A DNA stretch of 37,430 nt from Ophiothrix spiculata (Eukaryota > Echinodermata > Ophiuroidea > Amphilepidida > Ophiotrichidae). Below the pieces are notes generated by a model. The model was not told where the DNA came from and did not search any database. It saw nothing but the letters and a program-made list of their open reading frames with translations. Shown here piece after piece: positions 35,501 through 37,430 of the stretch. The position numbers and the translations under genes were made by a program. Position 1 is the first letter of the stretch. The number at the start of each line of letters is the position of its first letter. Location of the stretch: assembly GCA_000969725.1 (NCBI GenBank), contig JXSR01S067781.1. The stretch is one strand, 5' to 3'.

Positions 35501-36603
35501 ATATAGTGCTCTATAGCTGTATTATAACAATAAATCGTTGATTAATTGAGACAGTTGGATTTTAAACCCTACATATCTCCCCATCCCAAAAAAAAAAATA
35601 TTAAGCAATCCCTTACTTTGCCACAGATATAATAAAAAAAAGTCCTACTTACACCTTGTTTTCAACTTGGCAGCGAGTGGAAGGAAATACTTGGTGAAGT
35701 ATTGCAGCTCCGTGTTGCAAATATTTTCTCTTAATACAGGTAGTAGCCAACTTCTGGGGAACTCATAGTTGTCTCTGATAAGAAAATCATATATAAAACA
35801 CATATAAAAGAATTAAAACATATTAATAATAATAATTTTGGCATTTATATTGCACCTTTTCCAGTGGATACAAAGTGTTGGGCATTATTAGACGCTGTAA
35901 CAAGGTAATCGTCTGAACCATTTCGCTTTAAACTAGGCCATTTGCGGCCGATGAACGAAGGCACAGACCTATCTGCTCAATGATATGTGATATTCCCCCC
36001 TAAACAGCTTCCCAATGTGCTCGGGTTGATGAGGTTAGTGTAATAAAGTGATTTGCCCAGGTTCACAACACGTTGGTGCTAGCGGGGCTCGAACTCACAA
36101 CCTTCCGTTTATGAGTCTTGCACTGTCCGGCTAGGCCTTTGAGATTAATAGTTGAGAATATTTGCTCATTTATATATAATATAAGTAGTAGCTACAAAAA
36201 GACAAGATATTAAAACTTTTAATGCACTCAGACAAGTTTCCTTGTCTATGGAAACCTGGAAACAGAACACATAGAATTTCAGACAAAAATAGTAAACATA
36301 GAAATTCACATTTTTCCTGGACAAAATTAAAAATATGGTGGAAAAATAATAAAATGTGAGGTTTTTCTTTTTGCAAGTTACTGATTAGCATGCATGCTTC
36401 AGTGCAAATGTTTGAACTTACCGCTCTTCACCAGTGATTTGTAGAGGCACAGCATCCAGCACCACCTTAGGCCCCATCTTCTTCACTGCCATGCCAACTG
36501 TCTTGTCTAGTTCTTGAGTATACGGGAAATGATGTGTACTTCTCAGGTCACACATGGACTGCAGACATTTGCTCATAAATATATGCCCTTCTTTGCCGAA
36601 TAC
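11446..36603 (-). CDS. RRP12: RRP12-like ribosomal RNA processing protein, C-terminal 836 codons in 17 exons
   Basis: RRP12 is a nucleolar HEAT/ARM-repeat protein that helps mature pre-rRNA and export pre-ribosomal subunits; it belongs to the small-subunit processome. Seventeen minus-strand blocks match the human protein in order: a helical-repeat region with [61 protein letters not shown] and [13 protein letters not shown], then an acidic and lysine-rich tail with [30 protein letters not shown] and [13 protein letters not shown]. Exons: 36603-36422, 35774-35653, 35239-35012, 32958-32810, 24987-24835, 24407-24249, 23960-23768, 21210-21103, 20389-20232, 19338-19247, 18722-18546, 17566-17373, 16538-16324, 15084-15012, 14054-13960, 13216-13134, 11575-11446. 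All borders are AG/GT, and the summed length (2511 nt) is divisible by three with one stop at the end. Human RRP12 has about 1297 residues, so roughly the first third lies right of the window. The gene looks functional. Confidence 0.96.
12122..12525. mobile_element. MITE/foldback with ~60-bp imperfect TIRs in the last RRP12 intron
   Basis: TTAGGGTCAAAACACAATCG through ACCAAACATTTGGTTGTGAC (12,124-12,183) reappears inverted as GTCAGGACCAAATGTTTGGT through ATGTTTTGACTCTTA (12,464-12,525). The ~400-bp unit has no coding frame and looks like an old non-autonomous DNA transposon. Confidence 0.75.
12766..12934. mobile_element. Foldback MITE: near-continuous 169-bp palindrome
   Basis: TATTCAAACACGCTACAGAG (12,766 on) is mirrored by CTCTGTAGCATGTTCGAATA (to 12,934). 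The arms meet almost at the centre, CTCGGGT-AAAGCC-ACCCGAG (12,841-12,860). Arms are about 80 bp with scattered mismatches and small indels, so a transcript would fold into a long hairpin. Confidence 0.85.
13026..13100 (-). pseudogene. Decayed copy of RRP12 exon 16
   Basis: On the minus strand this reads like exon 16: [17 protein letters not shown], then an in-frame stop, then QLNNK, compared with [19 protein letters not shown] in the real exon. Two codons are missing and several substitutions have accumulated. Flanking bases (TTTAGCTGTT) also match, and the copy is offset by about 111 bp from the real exon. It cannot substitute for it because of the stop. Confidence 0.85.
13134..13216 (-). 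CDS. RRP12: RRP12 visible exon 16
   Basis: Codes [20 protein letters not shown] then NRQQLNKR, almost the human GDVKKKGRPDPYAYIPLNR. Acceptor CTTGCAG, donor GTAGGT; starts in phase 0, ends with two bases. A decayed copy lies about 110 bp downstream (13,026-13,100). Confidence 0.97.
13311..13930. other. Intron sequence without recognised features
   Basis: Part of the intron between exons 15 and 16. AT-rich, with a minus-strand open stretch of about 100 codons at 13,311-13,616 whose composition looks random. Confidence 0.4.
13960..14054 (-). CDS. RRP12: RRP12 visible exon 15
   Basis: Codes [20 protein letters not shown] and PGAEYKSK. Human has [21 protein letters not shown], so the assignment is very secure. 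Phase 1 to phase 0, donor GTAAGC. Confidence 0.97.
14055..15011. other. Intron between exons 14 and 15
   Basis: No element identified. Two loosely similar ~45-bp stretches share TTTCTACTGGAT (about 14,508 and 14,620), and ACCCGGGT occurs twice near 14,640-14,675. This is weak evidence of local duplication. Confidence 0.4.
15012..15084 (-). CDS. RRP12: RRP12 visible exon 14
   Basis: A 73-nt exon coding [20 protein letters not shown] then MKYQ. It fills the weakly conserved acidic linker before the GGSGIHRP motif (human ...IPPQYQ). The call rests on AG/GT borders, matching phases (0 to 1) and position. Confidence 0.85.
15382..15726 (-). CDS. Unidentified 114-codon open frame in the RRP12 intron between exons 13 and 14
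   Basis: The frame starts at an ATG (15,726-15,724), runs on the RRP12 strand and codes segments such as [17 protein letters not shown] and [15 protein letters not shown]. It is open longer than most neighbouring intron sequence and is rich in S, H, P and F. No family is recognised. An AG at about 15,749 could act as acceptor for a cassette exon, but human RRP12 has nothing here. A chance ORF or a fragment of a mobile element is equally possible. Confidence 0.2.
   Translation of the reverse strand: MSHKFSEICGSRAQFDAMFNSRESPLDHRVLFISPIYSSISKIDVAHSYHSVIDSNYQSSTSAFLCSSPIQQGVPTHIPAFICAPHLLEASSCHHQEHPFYYHFKDVPFDGFPF
15727..16160. other. Intron sequence without recognised features
   Basis: Part of the intron between exons 13 and 14. 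Nothing recognised. Confidence 0.4.
16167..16323 (-). repeat. Tandem partial duplication around the exon 13 donor
   Basis: TGCATAACATTGCC (16,167) through TTCCTACCTTTTTATGCTCA (about 16,225-16,244) parallels TGCATTACATTGCC (16,270) through TGCCTACCTTTTTATACTGA (16,317 on). The second copy contains the true donor of exon 13. The unit is about 90-100 bp and carries a ghost of the last exon bases and the splice donor. Confidence 0.55.
16324..16538 (-). CDS. RRP12: RRP12 visible exon 13
   Basis: Codes [16 protein letters not shown] and [15 protein letters not shown], matching human GFKVSADGRLIIREE and its acidic sequel. The family signature here is the DGRLxI motif. Donor GTAGGC; phase 1 to phase 0. 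A weak copy of the donor side lies at about 16,167-16,240. Confidence 0.93.
16791..16957. mobile_element. MITE with 25-bp TIRs in the intron between exons 12 and 13
   Basis: GGCTGCGATCACATAGAAGT followed by ATACG (16,791-16,815) is the reverse complement of 16,933-16,957 with one mismatch. The 167-bp element has no coding capacity. No clear target duplication was seen, so the superfamily is open. Confidence 0.85.
17373..17566 (-). CDS. RRP12: RRP12 visible exon 12
   Basis: Codes [17 protein letters not shown], then a lysine-rich stretch, KAWLKEGG and [16 protein letters not shown]. Human has SIEEILADSEDEED, AWLKEGG and EPLNFLDPKVAQRVL. Such acidic and basic tracts are usual in nucleolar assembly factors. 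Confidence 0.95.
17755..17997. other. Possible repeat edge and G homopolymer
   Basis: CCATAGCCAGGATTTTTGCA (17,757 on) followed by a G run resembles termini of repeats common in marine invertebrates, and a 14-G run lies at 17,983-17,996. A second terminus was not identified, so this remains a suspicion. Confidence 0.3.
18241..18303. repeat. Short direct repeat CACTAATTGTCTAAAA
   Basis: ACAGTCACTAATTGTCTAAA occurs at 18,241 and again at 18,284, about 43 bp apart. GTGCATCATTTTTGACAC between them recurs at 18,524-18,541, beside the donor of exon 11. The arrangement points to repeated local duplication around exon 11. Confidence 0.7.
18417..18510 (-). pseudogene. Decayed partial copy of RRP12 exon 11
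   Basis: TGCTGCCTCTTC, GGCTTCTTTTACAGCCTTGC and the preceding GTTTAGG align in order with the donor-side half of exon 11 (TGCCGCCTCTTC, GGCTTCCTTTACAGCCTTGC), offset by about 141 bp. The acidic GAT/GAC tract between them is scrambled and the reading frame is lost. Only the second half of the exon is recognisable. Confidence 0.8.
18546..18722 (-). CDS. RRP12: RRP12 visible exon 11
   Basis: Codes [20 protein letters not shown], then basic [12 protein letters not shown] and an acidic DDDDDDEE run. It aligns with human FELVKRLLPEEYHRVLVNIR and the acidic stretch after it. Acceptor CCTCAG, donor GTAAGT. A decayed partial copy of this exon lies just downstream at 18,417-18,510. Confidence 0.95.
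19247..19338 (-). CDS. RRP12: RRP12 visible exon 10
   Basis: A short 92-nt exon coding [20 protein letters not shown] then RKYG. It corresponds to the human segment RRHFRMKLRNLFTKFIRKFG at the end of the helical repeats. Donor GTAAGT; ends in phase 2. Confidence 0.9.
19339..20231. other. Intron between exons 9 and 10
   Basis: No mobile element, RNA gene or exon copy was recognised. Confidence 0.4.
20232..20389 (-). CDS. RRP12: RRP12 visible exon 9
   Basis: Codes [20 protein letters not shown] and [15 protein letters not shown], matching human [20 protein letters not shown] and KSALGFIKVAVTVMD. Acceptor TATATAG, donor GTAGGT; phase 1 to phase 0. Confidence 0.96.
20390..21102. other. Intron between exons 8 and 9
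   Basis: AT-rich. No recognised element. Confidence 0.4.
21103..21210 (-). CDS. RRP12: RRP12 visible exon 8
   Basis: Codes [20 protein letters not shown] and [12 protein letters not shown], equivalent to human GLVGAVTMVSCSILALTHLL. Phase 1 at both ends, 108 nt. It lies 2.6 kb from exon 7 across an intron with tandem repeats and a SINE head. Confidence 0.93.
21610..22400. repeat. ~394-bp tandem repeat, two copies and a partial third
   Basis: GAAGAAAATGCACAAAACAT, ATCATGGTGCATTTGG and GATTTTAGCAAA recur in the same order in copies starting about 21,614 and 22,008. A third partial copy starts near 22,313 (GATTGAAGATTTTAGCAAAC). Copies differ by many substitutions and indels, so the array is old. 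It lies in the intron between exons 7 and 8 and shows no coding pattern. Confidence 0.85.
22956..23030 (-). repeat. tRNA-like SINE head
   Basis: On the minus strand, ACTCAGTGGTTAGAGAATTT resembles a pol III A box and ATCCAGGGTTCAAGACTACA a B box, at tRNA-like spacing. Pairing in the arms is poor and no CCA-side acceptor stem is evident, so this is a SINE head rather than a working tRNA gene. The 3' part of the SINE is not clearly bounded. Confidence 0.6.
23060..23767. other. Intron sequence without recognised features
   Basis: Rest of the intron between exons 7 and 8. Nothing recognised. Confidence 0.4.
23768..23960 (-). CDS. RRP12: RRP12 visible exon 7
   Basis: Codes [20 protein letters not shown] and [20 protein letters not shown], nearly the same as human PRLKCLLHIVRK and IPEVILCTKEVSVGAR. 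Acceptor TTTTGCAG, donor GTGAGC; phase 0 to phase 1. Confidence 0.96.
24249..24407 (-). CDS. RRP12: RRP12 visible exon 6
   Basis: Codes [15 protein letters not shown] and [16 protein letters not shown], matching human VQKKAYRVLEEVC. 53 codons, phase 0 at both ends. It ends in a serine-rich turn (SSSSPSSKA) that occupies the same place as the human SLRSTSSPAKR. Confidence 0.95.
24835..24987 (-). CDS. RRP12: RRP12 visible exon 5
   Basis: Codes [20 protein letters not shown] and [20 protein letters not shown], a HEAT-like helical pair matching the human LVNSLLEKASEK region. Exactly 51 codons, phase 0 at both ends. It is separated from exon 4 by a 7.8-kb intron. Confidence 0.93.
25420..25548 (+). 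repeat. Ngaro-like terminal repeat A1
   Basis: AATAATCAATTTCTATTGG, AAGAGCCTGACACG, GGGTGGATTTTTCACTTGAC and GAGCACACATA are all shared in order with A2 at 31,797-31,936. It forms the left end of the element and includes ACACGTC-ATA-GACGTGT (25,450-25,466), a small perfect inverted repeat. Confidence 0.9.
25650..26400 (+). pseudogene. Ngaro-like gag remnant with CCHC zinc knuckle
   Basis: Broken frames code [40 protein letters not shown], then in another frame [16 protein letters not shown], and finally [14 protein letters not shown]. The last is a CX2CX4HX4C zinc knuckle that binds nucleic acid. The order and motifs resemble the first ORF of Ngaro/DIRS-type elements. At least two frame changes are needed, and in-frame stops are present. 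Confidence 0.7.
27070..27480 (+). pseudogene. Ngaro-like reverse transcriptase remnant
   Basis: [35 protein letters not shown] and [18 protein letters not shown] match conserved RT blocks of DIRS/Ngaro elements (FDLKSGYHH, LPFGL). The catalytic aspartate block LFLDDGW is present at about 27,415-27,436 but one frame away, so a frameshift separates the palm motifs. The next segment ([13 protein letters not shown]) continues with stops. Confidence 0.85.
27660..28200 (+). pseudogene. Ngaro-like RNase H remnant
   Basis: [20 protein letters not shown] marks the RT-RNase H connection. [18 protein letters not shown] and [12 protein letters not shown] resemble the E and D (YTDN) catalytic blocks of the RNase H domain. 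Frameshifts near 27,890-27,960 and a T10-G13 homopolymer at 28,217-28,239 interrupt it. Confidence 0.75.
28930..29130 (+). pseudogene. Tyrosine recombinase remnant, N-terminal core-binding part
   Basis: [15 protein letters not shown] and, in another frame, [20 protein letters not shown] then [10 protein letters not shown] resemble the SAM-like core-binding domain of Ngaro/DIRS recombinases. The sequence stops matching at about 29,131, where a LINE fragment begins. Confidence 0.72.
29133..29773 (+). mobile_element. LINE 3' fragment nested in the recombinase gene
   Basis: [16 protein letters not shown] and [20 protein letters not shown] are the C-terminal region of jockey/CR1-group LINE polymerases. 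About 30 conserved residues are missing at ~29,350, between QRQAARF and [10 protein letters not shown], pointing to an internal deletion. [19 protein letters not shown] follows. A non-coding tail runs to about 29,772, after which recombinase sequence resumes ([19 protein letters not shown]). Confidence 0.85.
29774..30212 (+). pseudogene. Tyrosine recombinase remnant, catalytic part 1
   Basis: [13 protein letters not shown] is followed by [20 protein letters not shown], carrying the box I arginine (GFLRYDE; consensus TGFR-E) and [14 protein letters not shown]. Next come [17 protein letters not shown] and [10 protein letters not shown]. The frame contains a stop after KTDQF. A CR1-like LINE follows directly. 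Confidence 0.82.
30213..31079 (+). mobile_element. CR1-like LINE 3' fragment nested in the recombinase gene
   Basis: [40 protein letters not shown] and [20 protein letters not shown] then FKSLLKTYL are hallmarks of the C-terminal end of CR1/Rex-type LINE ORF2. A 3' UTR with AATAAATGTTG and a short TATAG-type tail ends about 31,079. The copy is 5'-truncated, as usual, and has frame breaks. It lies between SYSTCRD and the YSLRAGG block of the Ngaro-like recombinase. Confidence 0.88.
31080..31265 (+). pseudogene. Tyrosine recombinase remnant, catalytic part 2 and C-terminus
   Basis: [18 protein letters not shown] is the box II motif (family HxLR; here H is Y, R kept). In another frame [20 protein letters not shown] matches HGRWKSD and the region of the nucleophilic tyrosine (CYI), and the frame stops at 31,263-31,265. 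The two histidine-to-tyrosine changes would probably inactivate the enzyme even without the frame breaks. Confidence 0.85.
31266..31660 (+). other. 3' non-coding part of the Ngaro-like element
   Basis: Lies between the recombinase stop and repeat B1. AT-rich, no ORF. It is probably the element's own untranslated region. Confidence 0.5.
31661..31796 (+). repeat. Ngaro-like internal repeat B1
   Basis: GTGCTTGTAGCGAAGAATGG, GTTATATAATTTTGTACAT, GGCTCAAGTGAAATT and GAGCTTGCTGAATTAGAAAT are shared in order with B2 at 32,611-32,751. It directly abuts A2. Confidence 0.9.
31797..31936 (+). repeat. Ngaro-like internal repeat A2
   Basis: Matches A1 along its whole length (AATAATCAATTTCTATTGG to GAGCACACATA) with scattered substitutions and small indels, for example ACGACATAGACGTGT where A1 has ACGTCATAGACGTGT. 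Confidence 0.9.
31937..32216 (+). mobile_element. Retroposon 3' end with ATT tail between A2 and B2
   Basis: GTACAGCGCTCTGAAAACAT and GGGCGCTCTACCAAGTATTT followed by an ATT microsatellite (about 32,188-32,213) is a typical 3' end of CR1/L2-group LINEs or the SINEs they mobilise. No coding part is seen, so it is a short 5'-truncated copy or a SINE. It accounts for part of the separation of A2 and B2. Confidence 0.6.
32238..32380 (+). other. Exon-like open segment of unknown origin
   Basis: An acceptor-like TTCTGTTTCTAG precedes 47 open codons ([40 protein letters not shown]) and a donor-like GA|GTAAGAG follows at 32,381. An in-frame TAG lies exactly at the acceptor, so the open frame begins where an exon would. 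It is antisense to RRP12 and lies between A2 and B2 of the Ngaro-like element. I do not recognise the protein. It could be a captured host exon, a remnant of an extra element ORF, or chance. Confidence 0.45.
32611..32751 (+). repeat. Ngaro-like terminal repeat B2
   Basis: AGTGCTCGTAGCGAAAAATG through GAGCTTGCCGAATTAGAAAT repeats B1. It is the right end of the element, about 60 bp from the donor of RRP12 exon 4. Confidence 0.9.
32810..32958 (-). CDS. RRP12: RRP12 visible exon 4
   Basis: Codes [20 protein letters not shown] and [16 protein letters not shown], matching human FAKNFLPILFNLY and AVLETIRTYLTITDTQ. Acceptor TTACAG, donor GTGAGT; ends in phase 0. The donor is followed after about 60 bp by the right end of the Ngaro-like element, which fills most of the next intron. 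Confidence 0.96.
33255..33930 (+). mobile_element. 5'-truncated LINE fragment with TGAA tail
   Basis: [20 protein letters not shown], then after a frameshift near 33,395 [44 protein letters not shown] and RRLQFAGHC. This is the C-terminal end of a non-LTR reverse transcriptase and its terminal domain. The last ~175 codons are open to a TGA at 33,919-33,921. Four TGAA units (33,914-33,932) form the tail. It differs in sequence from the RTE LINE at 4146-7341. It is antisense to RRP12, in the intron between exons 3 and 4. Confidence 0.85.
33935..34214 (+). mobile_element. Retroposon 3' end with GAATT tail
   Basis: A non-coding stretch ends GGAAATAAAGTTGAATTGAA with four to five GAATT-type units. 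It looks like a LINE 3' UTR adjoining the previous fragment and may be a separate insertion. No coding part is present. Confidence 0.5.
34401..34431. repeat. C-run followed by A-run
   Basis: About 13 C then about 17 A residues. Simple sequence, prone to length errors. Confidence 0.8.
34680..34860. mobile_element. MITE-like inverted repeat with C/G-rich ends
   Basis: AAATTTTTCGAGGGGGGGAC (34,681 on) is mirrored by GTCCCCCCCTAAAATTT (34,843-34,859) with a small gap. The ~180-bp unit is otherwise AT-rich and has no meaningful ORF. Confidence 0.65.
35012..35239 (-). CDS. RRP12: RRP12 visible exon 3
   Basis: Codes [20 protein letters not shown], then [13 protein letters not shown] and [14 protein letters not shown], aligned with human [20 protein letters not shown]. 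This is one of the most conserved parts of the family. Donor GTAAGA; phase 1 to phase 1. Confidence 0.96.
35653..35774 (-). CDS. RRP12: RRP12 visible exon 2
   Basis: Codes [20 protein letters not shown] and [16 protein letters not shown], a strong match to the human [13 protein letters not shown] and YFLPLANTLKSK segments. Acceptor ends TTATCAG, donor GTAAGT. Phase 2 to phase 1. Confidence 0.96.
35826..36140 (-). mobile_element. tRNA-headed SINE with ATT tail
   Basis: On the minus strand, GGCCTAGCCGGACAGTGCAA (A-box side) and GTTGTGAGTTCGAGCCCCGC (B box) form a tRNA-like head. Then come ACCTGGGCAAATCACTTTAT, common in invertebrate SINE bodies, and a 3' end GGTGCAATATAAATGCCAAA followed by ATTATTATTA. 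Length is about 310 bp. It lies in the intron between exons 1 and 2, in the same sense as RRP12. Confidence 0.82.
36422..36603 (-). CDS. RRP12: RRP12 visible exon 1
   Basis: Codes [20 protein letters not shown] and on to PLQITGEE, matching the human helical-repeat region ending in its VPLEIDG stretch. Acceptor AG at 36604-36605, donor GTAAGT from 36421. It starts in phase 0 and ends with two bases of a codon. The preceding exon must end in FFE; decayed copies of it lie at 36,845-36,916 and 37,308-37,385. Confidence 0.95.
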
Positions 36604-36844
36604 CTGAATTAGGGAAAAAACAAATCATTTGCAAACTGAACCATACAAAAATTTGAAGCATATTTTTAATACTTTCTACGGTTTGAATATCTTGTAGATT
36701 GGCATATTTTCACTTATCTTTTTTAAAAAACACCCATCCGAACATCGTAAGAACAATGTCTAAGACTGGTCTCTGTGGAATGAAACAATATTTGGACAAA
36801 TGTGTTTCCAACAGAAATCTTTTTTGCTAGTCTGAAACACCTAC

Positions 36845-36916
36845 CTCAAAGAATACATTTAATACTTGTGCAAATCCTGAAGCTAAATGGTGGCCACATG
36901 ATAGACCACTCCCTAT
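36845..36916 (-). pseudogene. Decayed copy of the exon preceding RRP12 exon 1 (copy 1)
   Basis: Minus-strand GLSCGHHLASGFAQVLNVFF then E and donor GTAGGT. It resembles human [20 protein letters not shown]. One codon is missing and several conserved residues, including the tryptophan, are changed. The frame is open, so use as an exon cannot be excluded, but copy 2 keeps a better match. A LINE 3' end is inserted at its left-hand (exon 5') side. Confidence 0.75.
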
Positions 36917-37242
36917 GGCAACTATTCACAACCGATTCTGAATATGCCCGTTGTTTCTTGTGATTTTGTAAATAAAGAAATTGTATGTATGAGTACAAAA
37001 AAGGCTACTGGTTTAGATAATAGGCCTATAAGCTGCAAGCTTATATTTTGTCATGAAGACTATTTTGAAATTGATCTTCACAATATTATGTTCTTGGCTA
37101 TATTAAATTTTTGGCTATAGTTGTTTTAAGTGAATTTTAACTATGTAAATTGTATTATGCAGGGCCCCCGAGTAAGATCAGCATTTTGCTGATTTGGGCT
37201 ACTCTGGATAAAGATGATAATAAATAAAATAAAATAAATAAA
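36917..37242 (+). mobile_element. LINE 3' end with AAATAA-type tail
   Basis: GGGCCCCCGAGTAAGATCAG, TTTGGGCTACTCTGGATAAA and an AAATAAAATAAATAAATGA tail mark a LINE 3' UTR. TATG flanks both sides (36,912-36,915 and about 37,243-37,246), a possible short target duplication. Removing it restores the ~139-bp periodicity of the surrounding tandem units. Confidence 0.7.
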
Positions 37243-37307
37243 TGATATGAAACATCTTGTGAACAAGTGTGTTTCCACTGGAACCTTATTTTGCTAACCT
37301 ATAACAT

Positions 37308-37385
37308 CTACCTCAAAGAACACATTTAACACTTATAAGACCAATCCCCAAGACGAATGGTAGCGATATGAAAGACCACCCTCTA
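37308..37385 (-). pseudogene. Decayed copy of the exon preceding RRP12 exon 1 (copy 2)
   Basis: Minus-strand IEGGLSYRYHSSWGLVL, in-frame TAA, VLNVFFE, then donor GTAGAT. It matches human [20 protein letters not shown] well; the stop stands where Q is expected, so one C-to-T change would explain it. The acceptor side reads CATCATAG. The working exon is presumably the next unit to the right. Confidence 0.8.
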
Positions 37386-37430
37386 TGATGTGAACATCTT
37401 GTGAACCGTGCGTTTCCACTGGAAATCTTA

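Larger units (their letters stand above)
36781..37430 (-). repeat. Tandem array of ~139-bp exon-plus-intron units
   Basis: Units start about 36,782, 37,248 and 37,388 (AAATGTGTTTCC, AAGTGTGTTTCC and CGTGCGTTTCC). Each complete unit holds a copy of the RRP12 exon ending FFE plus about 64 bp of intron. The first two are 466 bp apart, of which ~326 bp is the inserted LINE end. The third unit runs off the window. Confidence 0.8.

Overview
The window is animal nuclear DNA, AT-rich, with a spliced gene of small exons in retroelement-filled introns. No bacterial operons, phage genes or CRISPR arrays are visible. The BovB/RTE-type LINE, the tyrosine-recombinase (Ngaro/DIRS-type) retrotransposon, CR1-like LINE ends, tRNA-headed SINEs, many short terminal-inverted-repeat (TIR) elements and a leucine-rich-repeat receptor fragment together suggest a marine invertebrate, probably a deuterostome such as an echinoderm or hemichordate. 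The species is inference only.

Layout. (1) 1-2100: a retroposon tail, plain AT-rich sequence, then a ~0.93-kb TIR-bounded element packed with AAGGTTAA-type motifs. (2) ~3640-7440, plus strand: a leucine-rich-repeat (LRR) receptor-like fragment with a frameshift, split in the middle of a repeat by a nearly full-length 3.2-kb RTE/BovB-type LINE. The LRR spacing resumes exactly after the LINE. (3) 7440-11,400: intergenic DNA with a row of MITE/foldback elements and a perfect 26-bp palindrome. (4) 11,446-36,603, minus strand: the only clear host gene, a homolog of ribosomal-RNA-processing protein 12 (RRP12). Seventeen exons with consistent GT-AG borders and matching phases give 836 codons plus stop, corresponding to about the C-terminal two thirds of the human protein. 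Earlier exons lie beyond the right edge.

The RRP12 introns hold most of the remaining content. The largest (24,988-32,809) is almost entirely one degraded plus-strand Ngaro-like retrotransposon with split direct repeats in the order A1-ORFs-B1-A2-B2. Its gag-like zinc knuckle, reverse transcriptase, RNase H and tyrosine recombinase remnants are recognisable. Two LINE fragments sit inside the recombinase gene, and further DNA, including an unexplained exon-like open segment, lies between A2 and B2. Other introns carry a truncated LINE, LINE 3' ends, a SINE with an ATT-type tail, a second tRNA-like SINE head, MITEs and a ~394-bp tandem repeat.

The least expected pattern is a set of decayed partial copies ('ghosts') of RRP12's own exons lying next to them: clear for the exon before visible exon 1, for exon 11 and for exon 16, and weaker for exon 13 and the terminal exon/3' UTR. 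LINE and Ngaro copies inside the gene all run antisense to it.
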